From: Actinomycetota bacterium
GTDB lineage: Bacteria > Actinomycetota > Humimicrobiia > Humimicrobiales > Humimicrobiaceae
Assembly (NCBI GenBank): GCA_016870675.1
Contig: VGAU01000021.1
Span: 1-13,983, forward strand
Reading direction: 5' to 3'
Length of the DNA: 13,983 bases
Both the position numbers and the translations under genes were made by a program. The notes under the pieces are model-generated. The model did not search any database. It had not been told where the DNA came from and worked only from the letters and a program-made list of their open reading frames with translations. Shown piece by piece: positions 4,888 to 13,329 of the stretch (positions are counted from its first letter, which is position 1; every line of letters begins with the position of its first letter).

Positions 4888-7446
4888 CTAATTTTGAACT
4901 ACAATATTAATAAGCTTATTGGGTACTACTATTTTTTTAATAATCTCTTTGCCTTGAGTGAAATTTTTTATCCTTTCAGATGAGAGGGCATATTTTTCAA
5001 TTTCTTCTGAAGGGGTACCTACCGGCAGGTCCATCCTGTCTCTTAGCTTTCCATTAACCTGAAATACAATAGTAACCAGTTCTTCCCTGGCAATTTCCTG
5101 ATCATAATCCGGCCATGAAACTTTATGGATACTTCTCTCATTTCCAGCCTCAAGCCATAATTCTTCAGTAATAAATGGAGCAATCGGGGAAAGAAGTATT
5201 AACAATTTTTCAGTCACTTCTTTTACCAGAGCAACATTTTTCTTAACGGCTGTAACTTCCTCCTGGTATTTATAAATTAAATTAACCAGCTCCATAATAG
5301 CGCTTATAGCAGTATTAAAATTAAACCTGACCAGGATATCATTGGTCACCTTCTTTATGGTCTGGTGCAATTTTCTATATAATTCCCTCTCCAGACCGCT
5401 TAATTTCCCATTTTTAAATTCACCTTTAATATTTATTGCAATATCTCCTGCTTTTATATCATTTTCATCTTCAATTAACTTCATGCTTCCAATCAACTCA
5501 ATATTTTTAACTACAAGCCTCCAAACTCTGGTTAAAAACCTGTTTGCTCCTTCTACTCCACTGTCACTCCAGTCTACCGGACTATCAGCAGGACCTACAA
5601 AAAGTATATATAGCCTTAATGTGTCCGCACCATACCTGTTGTAAATCTCAGATGGATTGACAATATTACCTTTGGATTTTGACATTTTCTGGCCACTTAA
5701 ATTTACTACACCATGAGGAAAATATTTTATAAAAGGCTCCTTGAATTTTATCAGTCCTTTATCATACAGGACTTTAATAAAAAATCTCGCGTATATAAGA
5801 TGCATGGCGGCATGTTCTATTCCGCCTATGTATTGATCCACCGGCATCCAGTAATCTACTTCTTTACTGTCAAAAGCGCACCTTTCATTATGCGGACTGC
5901 AGTATCTTAAGAAATACCACGAGGAACAAACAAAAGTATCCATTGTATCTGTTTCCCTCTTTGCTTTGCCGCCGCACCTGGGACAGTCGGTATTTACGAA
6001 CTCGTCACAATAAAATAGAGGGGATAAGCCTTTTGGCCTAAAATCTATATCATATGGAAGAAGTACCGGTAAATCCTTCTCCGGTACCGGAACTATCCCG
6101 CACTTATCACAGTAAATAATAGGAATTGGCGCGCCCCAATATCTCTGTCTTGAGATTAACCAATCTCTTAATTTATAATTCACATAAAATTTCCCCATAT
6201 TATTTTCTTCAAGGTAGGAAGTCACATCCTTTTTACCTTTTTCTGAACTGGTGCCGCTGAACATTCCGGAATTAATCATTATCCCTTCACCGTCATACGC
6301 GGCACTCAGCTTTTGGTGATTTTTCCCATCAGGGGAGATTACTTCTTTTATGGGAATGCCATATTTTGATGCAAATTCAAAGTCTCTCTGGTCATGAGCA
6401 GGAACTGCCATTATGGCGCCAGTTCCGTATTCCAAAAGGACATAGTTAGCAATCCATATGGGAACCTTTTGGCCATTTAAAGGATTTATAACATATCTCC
6501 CTGTAAAACAACCTATTTTTTCAATTTCAGCCGAACCTCTCTCAATGTCGCTCTGTCCGGAGATTATATTTTTAATCTTTTCAATTTCCTTTTTATACTC
6601 TTCATCTACTACAATTTTGTCTACAAGCGGGTGTTCAGGTGCAAGGATAAAAAAAGTAACTCCAAATAATGTATCCGGCCTGGTGGTAAACACTGGAATA
6701 GAAATATCTTCACTATCATCAAGCTTAAAATCAACTACAGCACCTTCGCTTCTTCCAATCCAATTCTGCTGAATGGTGAGAACCCTCTCAGGCCATCCTT
6801 TTCCCAGAAGCTTCATATCATCAAGGAGCCTCCCGGCATAACCTGCGATTTTAAAAAACCACTGGGATAATACCCGTTTCTCAACCAGACTCTCACATCT
6901 CTCACATCTGCCTGAAATAACCTGCTCGTTTGCCAGAACAGTCTGGCAGGAATTACACCAATTAACCGGAGCTTCTTTCTTTTCTGCAAGACCCATCCTG
7001 TAAAACAGCAGGAAAAACCACTGGGTCCATTTGTAGTAATCAGGATCACAGGTTATAATTTCATCACTAAAATCATAACTCATCCCCATCCGCTTTAGAG
7101 CTTTCCTCATTTTATCAATATTAGCCATAGTACTTTTTTGGGGATGTATTCCTTCTTTTATAGCAGCATTTTCTGCAGGCAGCCCGAAGGCATCATATCC
7201 GATGGGGTGAAGAATATTGTATCCTTTCCTTGAAAGGACTCTCGCTACAACATCTCCAATAGTATAATTTCTTGCATGACCCATATGAGGTTCTCCTGAT
7301 GGATAAGGAAACATCTCCAGAATATAATATTTCGGGTCATCTTTATCAGACTTAAGAGAATATATTTTTTCTTTTTCCCATTTTTTAATTAATCTTTCTT
7401 CTATTTCTTGCGGTTTGTAAAATTTATGCACCGGCATTTTCTTCAA
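4888..7446 (-). CDS. leuS: Leucyl-tRNA synthetase
   Basis: Class I synthetase of 852 aa, a normal length for bacterial LeuRS, charging tRNA-Leu with leucine in the cytoplasm. The HIGH motif appears as HMGH (54-57) after FPYPSGEP, and KMSKS is at 587-591. Two zinc-knuckle Cys pairs are visible: CNSC/CERC (164-167, 181-184), and CDKC (446-449) with CPRC (488-491). The CP1 editing domain between the catalytic halves has TTRPDT (254-259) and GTGAIMAVPAHDQRD (341-355), so proofreading should be intact. The C-terminal part holds the helical anticodon domain and the small end domain (FQVNGKLRDR). The TTG at 7446 gives MKKMPV; an ATG at 7437, with GGAG nine bases upstream, is an equally good start and removes three residues. 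It is the last gene of the minus-strand operon, 28 bases after rsfS. Confidence 0.97.
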   Translation of the reverse strand: MKKMPVHKFYKPQEIEERLIKKWEKEKIYSLKSDKDDPKYYILEMFPYPSGEPHMGHARNYTIGDVVARVLSRKGYNILHPIGYDAFGLPAENAAIKEGIHPQKSTMANIDKMRKALKRMGMSYDFSDEIITCDPDYYKWTQWFFLLFYRMGLAEKKEAPVNWCNSCQTVLANEQVISGRCERCESLVEKRVLSQWFFKIAGYAGRLLDDMKLLGKGWPERVLTIQQNWIGRSEGAVVDFKLDDSEDISIPVFTTRPDTLFGVTFFILAPEHPLVDKIVVDEEYKKEIEKIKNIISGQSDIERGSAEIEKIGCFTGRYVINPLNGQKVPIWIANYVLLEYGTGAIMAVPAHDQRDFEFASKYGIPIKEVISPDGKNHQKLSAAYDGEGIMINSGMFSGTSSEKGKKDVTSYLEENNMGKFYVNYKLRDWLISRQRYWGAPIPIIYCDKCGIVPVPEKDLPVLLPYDIDFRPKGLSPLFYCDEFVNTDCPRCGGKAKRETDTMDTFVCSSWYFLRYCSPHNERCAFDSKEVDYWMPVDQYIGGIEHAAMHLIYARFFIKVLYDKGLIKFKEPFIKYFPHGVVNLSGQKMSKSKGNIVNPSEIYNRYGADTLRLYILFVGPADSPVDWSDSGVEGANRFLTRVWRLVVKNIELIGSMKLIEDENDIKAGDIAINIKGEFKNGKLSGLERELYRKLHQTIKKVTNDILVRFNFNTAISAIMELVNLIYKYQEEVTAVKKNVALVKEVTEKLLILLSPIAPFITEELWLEAGNERSIHKVSWPDYDQEIAREELVTIVFQVNGKLRDRMDLPVGTPSEEIEKYALSSERIKNFTQGKEIIKKIVVPNKLINIVVQN

Positions 7447-7474
7447 TCTCCAGTCCTCTCTAAAATATCTTGAA

Positions 7475-7867
7475 TTAACTCTGTTTCCACTTTATTTCTT
7501 TAGAATCCTTCCATAGCCTTTCAAGCTTATAATATTCCATGAACTCGTCTGTAAAAATATGGATTACAAAATCATCATAATCAACAAGAATCCAGTTTCC
7601 TTCTGCCAGCCCACTGACATTAATAGGATACCGGTTATTGTTTTTTAGATGAATACAGATTTCTTCCTCTATCCTTCTGGTTAATCTGGTATTTTTTGCG
7701 CTGATTATTATGAAGTAATCAGTTATGATTAATCTGGATCTCATATCCAGTATTTTTATATAATCCGCTTTTTTTTCATCTGCTATTCTGGCAACTGTCT
7801 TTACTGCTGTAATTATATCTTTCACTTTTGATTTCTGATTACCAGTCTCTGCTATTCTTTTTATCAC
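7475..7867 (-). CDS. rsfS: Ribosome silencing factor RsfS
   Basis: A 130-aa RsfS (Iojap/YbeB) protein that binds uL14 on the large ribosomal subunit and blocks subunit joining during nutrient limitation. Family marks are visible: KADYIKILDMRS (33-44), TDYFIIISAKN (49-59, the TDYFVI-type core) and GLAEGNWILVDYDDFVIHIF (86-105), followed by EFMEYYKLERLW. Length is slightly above the usual 105-125 because of a charged N-terminal lead. The start is GTG at 7867, overlapping the upstream TGA stop as GTGA, with no separate ribosome binding site, so coupling to the LCP-like gene is likely. The nadD-yqeK-LCP-rsfS order is a known neighbourhood for this gene. Confidence 0.95.
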   Translation of the reverse strand: MIKRIAETGNQKSKVKDIITAVKTVARIADEKKADYIKILDMRSRLIITDYFIIISAKNTRLTRRIEEEICIHLKNNNRYPINVSGLAEGNWILVDYDDFVIHIFTDEFMEYYKLERLWKDSKEIKWKQS

Positions 7868-9633
7868 TTATTTGTATAATCACTCCCTAAAATTATACTG
7901 ATATCCACATTGTCCACATTATTATCCGAATACTCTATTACCCCCACACCCAGCCTTTCCTGCAATTGCTGGGCTAATGTATTTACTCCTTCTCTGGAGG
8001 TAAAAATTATTATTTTAGTCTGGGTATAATTCCAGTTATCGGCATCTTTGGTTTCAACAACCTCTAGAATTTTTCCGTCTTCATTAAAATAACTTTCAAT
8101 TATTCCCTTAACCGTAAAAGCAAGTTTTGCTGTGCCTTCTCCGTTTAAAATATTTATTTTTACAATCTTTTCAACTTCTTCCGAAACCGCTTTTTCCGCT
8201 GCCTCAGCTTTATAATCAGCTCCCAGAACTATAATAATATCTGAATTTGCGCTCTCACCTTCTCCAGGAGTTATATTTCCAACTTCCAGTATATTCTTTA
8301 TATCATTTGCTGCTTCCGCTACATAAGACTGGCCAGAATATACTAAAATCTCAGTCGTATCATAATTAAAATTATCTGCATTTTCTGCCTTAAGTATATT
8401 ATATTTGCTCTTGCCGCTCTCAAATACCTGACTTTTTAAAAGTTCTGATACTTTTGCAGCCAGACCAGGAGTTCCTGCACCATTTAATATGGTTAAATTA
8501 ACTGTTTCCTCAACAGCAGCCACTTCTTCAGGTGGGGTCCCTTCTTTTTTAAAAATTTCAGCAAGTCTTGAGATATCCGGTACATAGACAATGCCCTCTT
8601 CCGGAAGCTCATTTGTAGATAATATAGGCAGGGCATGAACTTCATTCTTACCGGGTTCGATTTTAGAAAATGTGGAAAATATTTTTGACCTTTCCTCCAT
8701 ACTCAAGTCAGTATCAATAAAATCTTTAATTAAATTCAGGTTGTCTGACAGTTTTTCATCACTCTCACCTGCAATTTTACTAATAATTGCATCAAAAAGT
8801 AATTTTTGTTTTGTAACATTTTCTATCGGGACTTCCTTTTCATTACCGCTGAAATATTCAAGGAAATTAACCGCTTTAGTCCCATCAACCGGGTTTTTTC
8901 CTTTCTCCAGTTTAAAAGTCGAGCCATCATCATAGTTTTTGACTGTAATTTCTTCATCTAGCTCAAGGTCTATACCGCCTAATTTATTGACTACATTGTA
9001 AACATCAAGAAGAATATAATAATCTATTTTCATATCCATACCTAAATTCTTTTCCAGGGTAAGGCTGAGCAAGTCCATCCCCCCTACCTTTACTGACTTG
9101 CCTACCAATTCCGCACCAATACCCGGTATATCCATCAATGTCTTTACCGGGATGCATAATGAAATCAATTTATTCTCACTGCTGTAATAACTTGAAAACA
9201 TGATTGAGCTCACTTCAGGTTCCAGCAGATTTTCCCCCGCGCAGGCAATAACCAGGTTAATATCCTGTCCTAATACAAGAGATTCAGGTATACTTATTCC
9301 CTCTTCTTCTGTTATCTCCGCTTCAGAGAAATATCTATTTTTAATATACCGGTAACCAAAAACTACCCCTGCTGCAACTACAACCAGGGCAAGCATTACA
9401 GCAATAATTCTAAAAAATTTTTTCCCCTTCTTCCGCTTCTCCTTTATTCTTTTACTTCTAAATCCCTCACTTTCTACTTCTTCATCTTTATAACTTTCAA
9501 GTTCAAAATCTTCATCCTTAAAGAAGTCATCTCCAGAATTGCGAGGCTTTTTGCCACCATTATCCATGTTATAAGAATCTCTCTCACCAGAGTCTCTACC
9601 TTTAAATTTTTTTTCATCTTCATCAAAAGACAT
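7864..9633 (-). CDS. LCP-like (LytR-CpsA-Psr) envelope protein with degenerate active site and two LytR_C repeats
   Basis: A 589-aa protein with a long, highly charged cytoplasmic N-terminus (1-72), one membrane helix (about 74-96), an extracellular LCP-like domain (about 121-345) and two C-terminal LytR_C repeats (about 377-474 and 490-587). The repeats align by eye: TILNGAGTPGLAAKVSELL against NILNGEGTAKLAFTVKGII, and ADNFNYDTTEILVY against ADNWNYTQTKIIIF. LCP enzymes attach anionic glycopolymers to peptidoglycan. Here the usual IPRDT motif reads IPVKT (161-165), the early DTI/RSD-type Asp region reads VSSIMF, and the later Arg-rich block before the conserved Gln is replaced (NVTKQ, 272-276). 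The fold is recognisable from YYILLDVYNVVNKLGGIDLEL (205-225). It is probably not a standard transferase and may be structural or regulatory. The start at 9633 has GGAGGT seven bases upstream, inside the end of yqeK. Confidence 0.85.
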   Translation of the reverse strand: MSFDEDEKKFKGRDSGERDSYNMDNGGKKPRNSGDDFFKDEDFELESYKDEEVESEGFRSKRIKEKRKKGKKFFRIIAVMLALVVVAAGVVFGYRYIKNRYFSEAEITEEEGISIPESLVLGQDINLVIACAGENLLEPEVSSIMFSSYYSSENKLISLCIPVKTLMDIPGIGAELVGKSVKVGGMDLLSLTLEKNLGMDMKIDYYILLDVYNVVNKLGGIDLELDEEITVKNYDDGSTFKLEKGKNPVDGTKAVNFLEYFSGNEKEVPIENVTKQKLLFDAIISKIAGESDEKLSDNLNLIKDFIDTDLSMEERSKIFSTFSKIEPGKNEVHALPILSTNELPEEGIVYVPDISRLAEIFKKEGTPPEEVAAVEETVNLTILNGAGTPGLAAKVSELLKSQVFESGKSKYNILKAENADNFNYDTTEILVYSGQSYVAEAANDIKNILEVGNITPGEGESANSDIIIVLGADYKAEAAEKAVSEEVEKIVKINILNGEGTAKLAFTVKGIIESYFNEDGKILEVVETKDADNWNYTQTKIIIFTSREGVNTLAQQLQERLGVGVIEYSDNNVDNVDISIILGSDYTNK

Positions 9634-9634
9634 T

Positions 9635-10246
9635 TTAAATACCTCCGCAAATATTGTTCCAAATTTTAACTGTATCAGGATGTAAAAATCTATCTCTCTT
9701 TATAATATACATTATATTATTTTTATAAACCTCTAATAAGCATAAATTGATATTTTTTAAAGCAAGATCTCTAAGTTTTTTTACTCCATTATAATTCCTG
9801 CTTTTTTCAACTTTGTCAGCAATAAATAAAATCTTATCTGCGAGATTCATATTACAATATCCGGTCGCATGGAATTTAATTGCTTTTAATATCTTACTGC
9901 TAGAAATATTAAAATCCCTTAAGACCAGATAATCACCTACGAAGCTGTGCAATAATGGCGGGGAATTTAATTCAAAACTACCAACTTCAAGCTCATTTTC
10001 TTTTGCTATTTTCACCAACTCTTCATAATTGAATATTTTACCGTAATCATGCAGTATACATGCAACACCTAAATCAAAAAATTCTCTATCAGACAAATAT
10101 TTCTGTGCGATAGTGCTCGCATACTCTAAAGTATTAATAGAATGCTGGTATAATGAAGAAGACATAATAGATTTAATCTTTTCAGTCAAATCTTTAAGAT
10201 ATTCTTTTTGCTTTCCAGTTAAAGTAAAACTATTTATAAAGTTCAT
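9635..10246 (-). CDS. yqeK: YqeK family HD-domain hydrolase (bis(5'-nucleosyl)-tetraphosphatase, symmetrical)
   Basis: A 203-aa HD-domain metalloenzyme. Ligands are in place: YQHS His35, ILHDYGK His66-Asp67, LLHS His100, KFHATG His126 and FIADKVE Asp144. The family blocks NLADKILFIADKVEKSRNY and FLHPDTVKIWN follow. YqeK of Bacillus subtilis-type bacteria hydrolyses Ap4A to two ADP, clearing a stress dinucleotide. The start ATG at 10246 overlaps the 3' end of nadD by 17 bases and lacks a clear ribosome binding site, so expression is likely coupled. Some bacteria carry NadD and YqeK as a fusion or tight pair, which fits this arrangement. Confidence 0.95.
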   Translation of the reverse strand: MNFINSFTLTGKQKEYLKDLTEKIKSIMSSSLYQHSINTLEYASTIAQKYLSDREFFDLGVACILHDYGKIFNYEELVKIAKENELEVGSFELNSPPLLHSFVGDYLVLRDFNISSSKILKAIKFHATGYCNMNLADKILFIADKVEKSRNYNGVKKLRDLALKNINLCLLEVYKNNIMYIIKRDRFLHPDTVKIWNNICGGI

Positions 10247-10865
10247 GTTTTAAAATATAATTGCTAACCCCCTCAGGAAGTAGGTAATCTATTGGCCTGT
10301 TATGCTTTACCCTATTTCTTATATCAGTTGAAGAAATAGAAAGAGCTGGTATCTCCATTACATATATTTTCTCATCAGTAGCCCCGGCTTTGCCAAAAAG
10401 TCTTTTTCTTAGATCTTCTATACGCAACAGGTTATACCCTGGCCTGGTTGCAGCTATAAACTTGCAGAGTGAAACTATCTCATCGGTATTCTTCCAGGTA
10501 AGTATCTCTAAAATGGCATCAGCGCCGGTTATAAAATATAGTAACGAATTCTTGCCATATATTTTCCTTAGCTGCCGGACTGTATCTATAGTATATGACT
10601 TACCTTTCCTGTCTATTTCCATTCTTGAAACAAAAAAATTACTGTTTGAAGAAGTAGCAATAACAGTCATTATATACCTATCTTCAGCACTGGCTACTTC
10701 ATTTTCAATTTTATGCGGCGGGTTACCGGTAGGTATAAAAATTACTTTATCCAGCTTAAATTGACTTAGCGCTTCCTGGGCAGTAACTAAATGACCATGA
10801 TGGATGGGATTAAATGTCCCTCCCATAATTCCAATTTTTTTATAAAATTTATTGCTTTTTTCCAT
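10230..10865 (-). CDS. nadD: Nicotinate-nucleotide adenylyltransferase
   Basis: A 211-aa enzyme that joins nicotinate mononucleotide with ATP to give deamido-NAD, the shared late step of NAD synthesis. The nucleotidyltransferase signature GIMGGTFNPIHHGH (12-25) holds the HxGH motif. FIPTGNPPHK (43-52) is the substrate loop region, and SISSTDIRNR (176-185) is the C-terminal ISSTxIR motif. Length is typical. The start ATG at 10865 comes one base after the proA stop, with a modest AAGGGA site inside the end of proA, which supports a single transcript. Confidence 0.97.
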   Translation of the reverse strand: MEKSNKFYKKIGIMGGTFNPIHHGHLVTAQEALSQFKLDKVIFIPTGNPPHKIENEVASAEDRYIMTVIATSSNSNFFVSRMEIDRKGKSYTIDTVRQLRKIYGKNSLLYFITGADAILEILTWKNTDEIVSLCKFIAATRPGYNLLRIEDLRKRLFGKAGATDEKIYVMEIPALSISSTDIRNRVKHNRPIDYLLPEGVSNYILKHELYK

Positions 10866-10866
10866 T

Positions 10867-12123
10867 TTATTCCCTTATCTGACCCGCACCTAATATTATA
10901 AACTTATTAGTAGTAAGTTCTCTTAACCCCATAGGCCCCCGCCAGTGAAGTTTCTGGGTGCTTATACCAATTTCCGCTCCCATCCCAAACTGCTCACCAT
11001 CTGTAAACCTTGTAGAAGCATTAACAAAAACAGCTGCTGAATCTATTTCCCTGGTAAAATAAATTGAATTCTGGTAGTTTGATGTAATTATAGTTTCAGT
11101 ATGATGAGAGCCATATTTATTTATATGCATTACTGCCTCTTCAATGCTGTCAACCACTTTAACTGCCATTTTATAATCCAGATATTCCTCATACCAGTCT
11201 TCTTCAGAAGCTAACCCGATAGATGAATATATTTCTTTAGATATACTGCACCCCAGAAGCTTTACATTTTTTTCTTCAAGTTTTTTAAGCACCGCAGGCA
11301 GTATTTTTTTGGCAATGTCTTTATGTACCAGCAATTTTTCAGCCGCATTACAAACGCTTGGCCGCTGCGTCTTTGCATTTATTACTATTTCTGCAATTTT
11401 GTCCATGCTAATATTTTCCAATGCATTATCAATATAAACATGACAATTTCCAATTCCTGTTTCAATCACAGGCACTTTTGAATTTTCTACCACACTTTCA
11501 ATCAAGCTCTTACCCCCTCTTGGGATAAGAACATCTATGTATCGCCGGAGCTGCATTAGCCTGACCGCATCTTCCCTATCAGCGGATGGGATAATCTGTA
11601 TTATTCCGTCCGGAAAATCATTATCTTTTAGAGCCCTGCCCATTACCTGGACCAATTTTTTATTGGTATTAAGTGTATGGGAACTTCCCCTTAGAATAAT
11701 ACAATTTCCTGCTTTAAGGCACAGAACCGAAGCATCAATAGTAACATCAGGCCTGGCTTCATATATTATTCCCACAACTCCCAGAGGTACCCTGATATTC
11801 TTCAGAATCAAGCCATTGGGAAGATTATATCCAAAAACTACTTCCCCTACAGGATCGGTGAATTTTATAACCTTGTCTATACTTTCTGCTTTTTTTTCTA
11901 TTCTTTTCCTGTCTAATTTTAACCTATCCAGTAAACTATCAGACATCCCTTCTTGTGTGGATATTTCTAAATCTTTTTTATTTTCTTTTATGATTTCTTC
12001 AGTACTGACAATAAGATATTTTGAAATATCGGATAGTATTTTGTTTTTAATCTTCGTATTTGCATTAGAGATAAACTTTGTATTTTCTTTTGCCCTTTTT
12101 GCTATTTCTAAAACTATATCCAT
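10867..12123 (-). CDS. proA: Glutamate-5-semialdehyde dehydrogenase (gamma-glutamyl phosphate reductase)
   Basis: A 418-aa cytoplasmic enzyme of the aldehyde dehydrogenase superfamily. It reduces gamma-glutamyl phosphate with NADPH to glutamate semialdehyde, the second step of proline synthesis. The hallmark segments are present: VPLGVVGIIYEARPDVT (112-128), LCLKAGNCIILRGSSH (134-149), the catalytic Cys258 in KTQRPSVCNAAEKLLVH, and the end region GAEIGISTQKLHWRGPMG. Length matches the family. The start ATG at 12123 has GGAGG (plus-strand 12129-12133) five bases upstream. It follows proB with a 48-base gap that contains a hairpin reaching into this ribosome binding site. ProC, the last pathway enzyme, is not in the window. 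Confidence 0.97.
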   Translation of the reverse strand: MDIVLEIAKRAKENTKFISNANTKIKNKILSDISKYLIVSTEEIIKENKKDLEISTQEGMSDSLLDRLKLDRKRIEKKAESIDKVIKFTDPVGEVVFGYNLPNGLILKNIRVPLGVVGIIYEARPDVTIDASVLCLKAGNCIILRGSSHTLNTNKKLVQVMGRALKDNDFPDGIIQIIPSADREDAVRLMQLRRYIDVLIPRGGKSLIESVVENSKVPVIETGIGNCHVYIDNALENISMDKIAEIVINAKTQRPSVCNAAEKLLVHKDIAKKILPAVLKKLEEKNVKLLGCSISKEIYSSIGLASEEDWYEEYLDYKMAVKVVDSIEEAVMHINKYGSHHTETIITSNYQNSIYFTREIDSAAVFVNASTRFTDGEQFGMGAEIGISTQKLHWRGPMGLRELTTNKFIILGAGQIRE

Positions 12124-12131
12124 AAATTCCT

Positions 12132-12165
12132 CCAGCTTTTAGTTATTATAACACAAAACAGCTGG
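12132..12165 (-). promoter_or_regulatory. Hairpin in the proB-proA gap overlapping the proA ribosome binding site
   Basis: Read on the transcribed strand, CCAGCT, a bulged G and a T-run pair with AAAAGCTGG across the gap. An inner GTTA/TAAC pairing around TAA completes a nearly continuous stem-loop of 34 bases. Its 3' arm shares its last two bases with the GGAGG of proA, so folding could reduce ribosome access. It has no trailing T-run, so it is not an intrinsic terminator. The loop region also contains TATAAT, so a weak internal promoter is an alternative reading. Confidence 0.45.
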
Positions 12166-12171
12166 TTAAAA

Positions 12172-13308
12172 TCATTCCTTAAAAACCACCAGACAATCCC
12201 TGTGGATTACTTCACTACACATCGAAGTATCAAATTCAGATAAAATCTTATCTCTGTTTTTCCCCTTTATTTTTTCTATATCCTCACTTGAAAAGTTGCT
12301 AATTCCCTTGGCAATCAATTTACTATCAAGTGAAAATACCTTCAATGTATCGCCTTTATTAAACTTACCGTCAATCTTTACCACACCAACTGCCAGTATG
12401 CTTTTACCTTTATTTAACACAGCTTCTTCTGCTCCCCTGTCAATAACTATACCGCCTTTGGTTTTCATGCCGAAAGCTATCCATTTCTTTATACTTTTTA
12501 CCTTCTTTACGGTCTGTGGGGCAAAGAAAGTCCCTACATCCTCACCAGAGATAATTTTATTTAAAATATTTTTCCTTCTGCTATTTGCAATTATTGTTTT
12601 TATACCAGAAAAAGAGCAAATTTTTGCAGCTTTTATTTTGGATTCCATTCCACCAATGCCATAAGTCGAGCCGATTCCCCCGGCTACTTTTTCAATATCC
12701 TCATTTATTTTATCTATATGCGAAATTAGCCTCGCGTCACTATAAATCCTGGGGTTTTTATCGTACATTCCGTCAATATCGGTTAAAATTATTAAAATAT
12801 CTGATTCCGCCAGAATTGCAACCAGAGCAGCCAGCTCGTCATTATCTCCAAATTTTATTTCATCTACAGCTACGCTGTCATTTTCATTAATTACAGGGAC
12901 AATATTTAAACCGATTAATTTTTTTATAGTATTTTTAATATTAAGATACTGCTTCCTTCTGGTAGTATCCTCATGAGTTAACAGTATCTGGCCTATCTTT
13001 AAACCACTTGTTAAAAATAAATTACTGTACAACCTCATAAGCTCCACCTGACCTATAGAAGCAGCAGCTTGAAGCAAAGTTATATCTTCCAGCTTTTTTT
13101 TGATATTTAAATTCTCCAGACCAGCAGCAATAGCTCCGCTGGTAACTATTATCACTTCCATTCCTCTTTTGATTAGAGAGCTGACTTCATTTACAAATCT
13201 CCTCATATTAACTTTATCCAGCCCGCCTGCTTTCGAAGTAAGACTGCTGGAGCCTATTTTTATGACCATTTTTTTAATATTTTTCAGGTACTTTTTTCTG
13301 TTTCCCAT
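12172..13308 (-). CDS. proB: Glutamate 5-kinase with C-terminal PUA domain
   Basis: A 378-aa enzyme that phosphorylates glutamate to gamma-glutamyl phosphate, the first and feedback-controlled step of proline synthesis. The amino acid kinase domain (about 12-260) shows VIKIGSSSLT (15-24), VTSGAIAAGL (55-64), NENDSVAVDEIKFGDND (141-157) and LTDIDGMYDKNPR (175-187). A PUA domain follows (about 283-365; GGIVIDRGAEEAVLNKGKS). ProB forms with PUA are the longer type, about 370 aa; kinase-only forms are near 260 aa. The start ATG at 13308 has GGAG close upstream. The gene lies 21 bases after obgE and ahead of proA, as in many Bacillota. Confidence 0.97.
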   Translation of the reverse strand: MGNRKKYLKNIKKMVIKIGSSSLTSKAGGLDKVNMRRFVNEVSSLIKRGMEVIIVTSGAIAAGLENLNIKKKLEDITLLQAAASIGQVELMRLYSNLFLTSGLKIGQILLTHEDTTRRKQYLNIKNTIKKLIGLNIVPVINENDSVAVDEIKFGDNDELAALVAILAESDILIILTDIDGMYDKNPRIYSDARLISHIDKINEDIEKVAGGIGSTYGIGGMESKIKAAKICSFSGIKTIIANSRRKNILNKIISGEDVGTFFAPQTVKKVKSIKKWIAFGMKTKGGIVIDRGAEEAVLNKGKSILAVGVVKIDGKFNKGDTLKVFSLDSKLIAKGISNFSSEDIEKIKGKNRDKILSEFDTSMCSEVIHRDCLVVFKE

Positions 13309-13329
13309 TTATTACTCCGCAAGTAAAAT

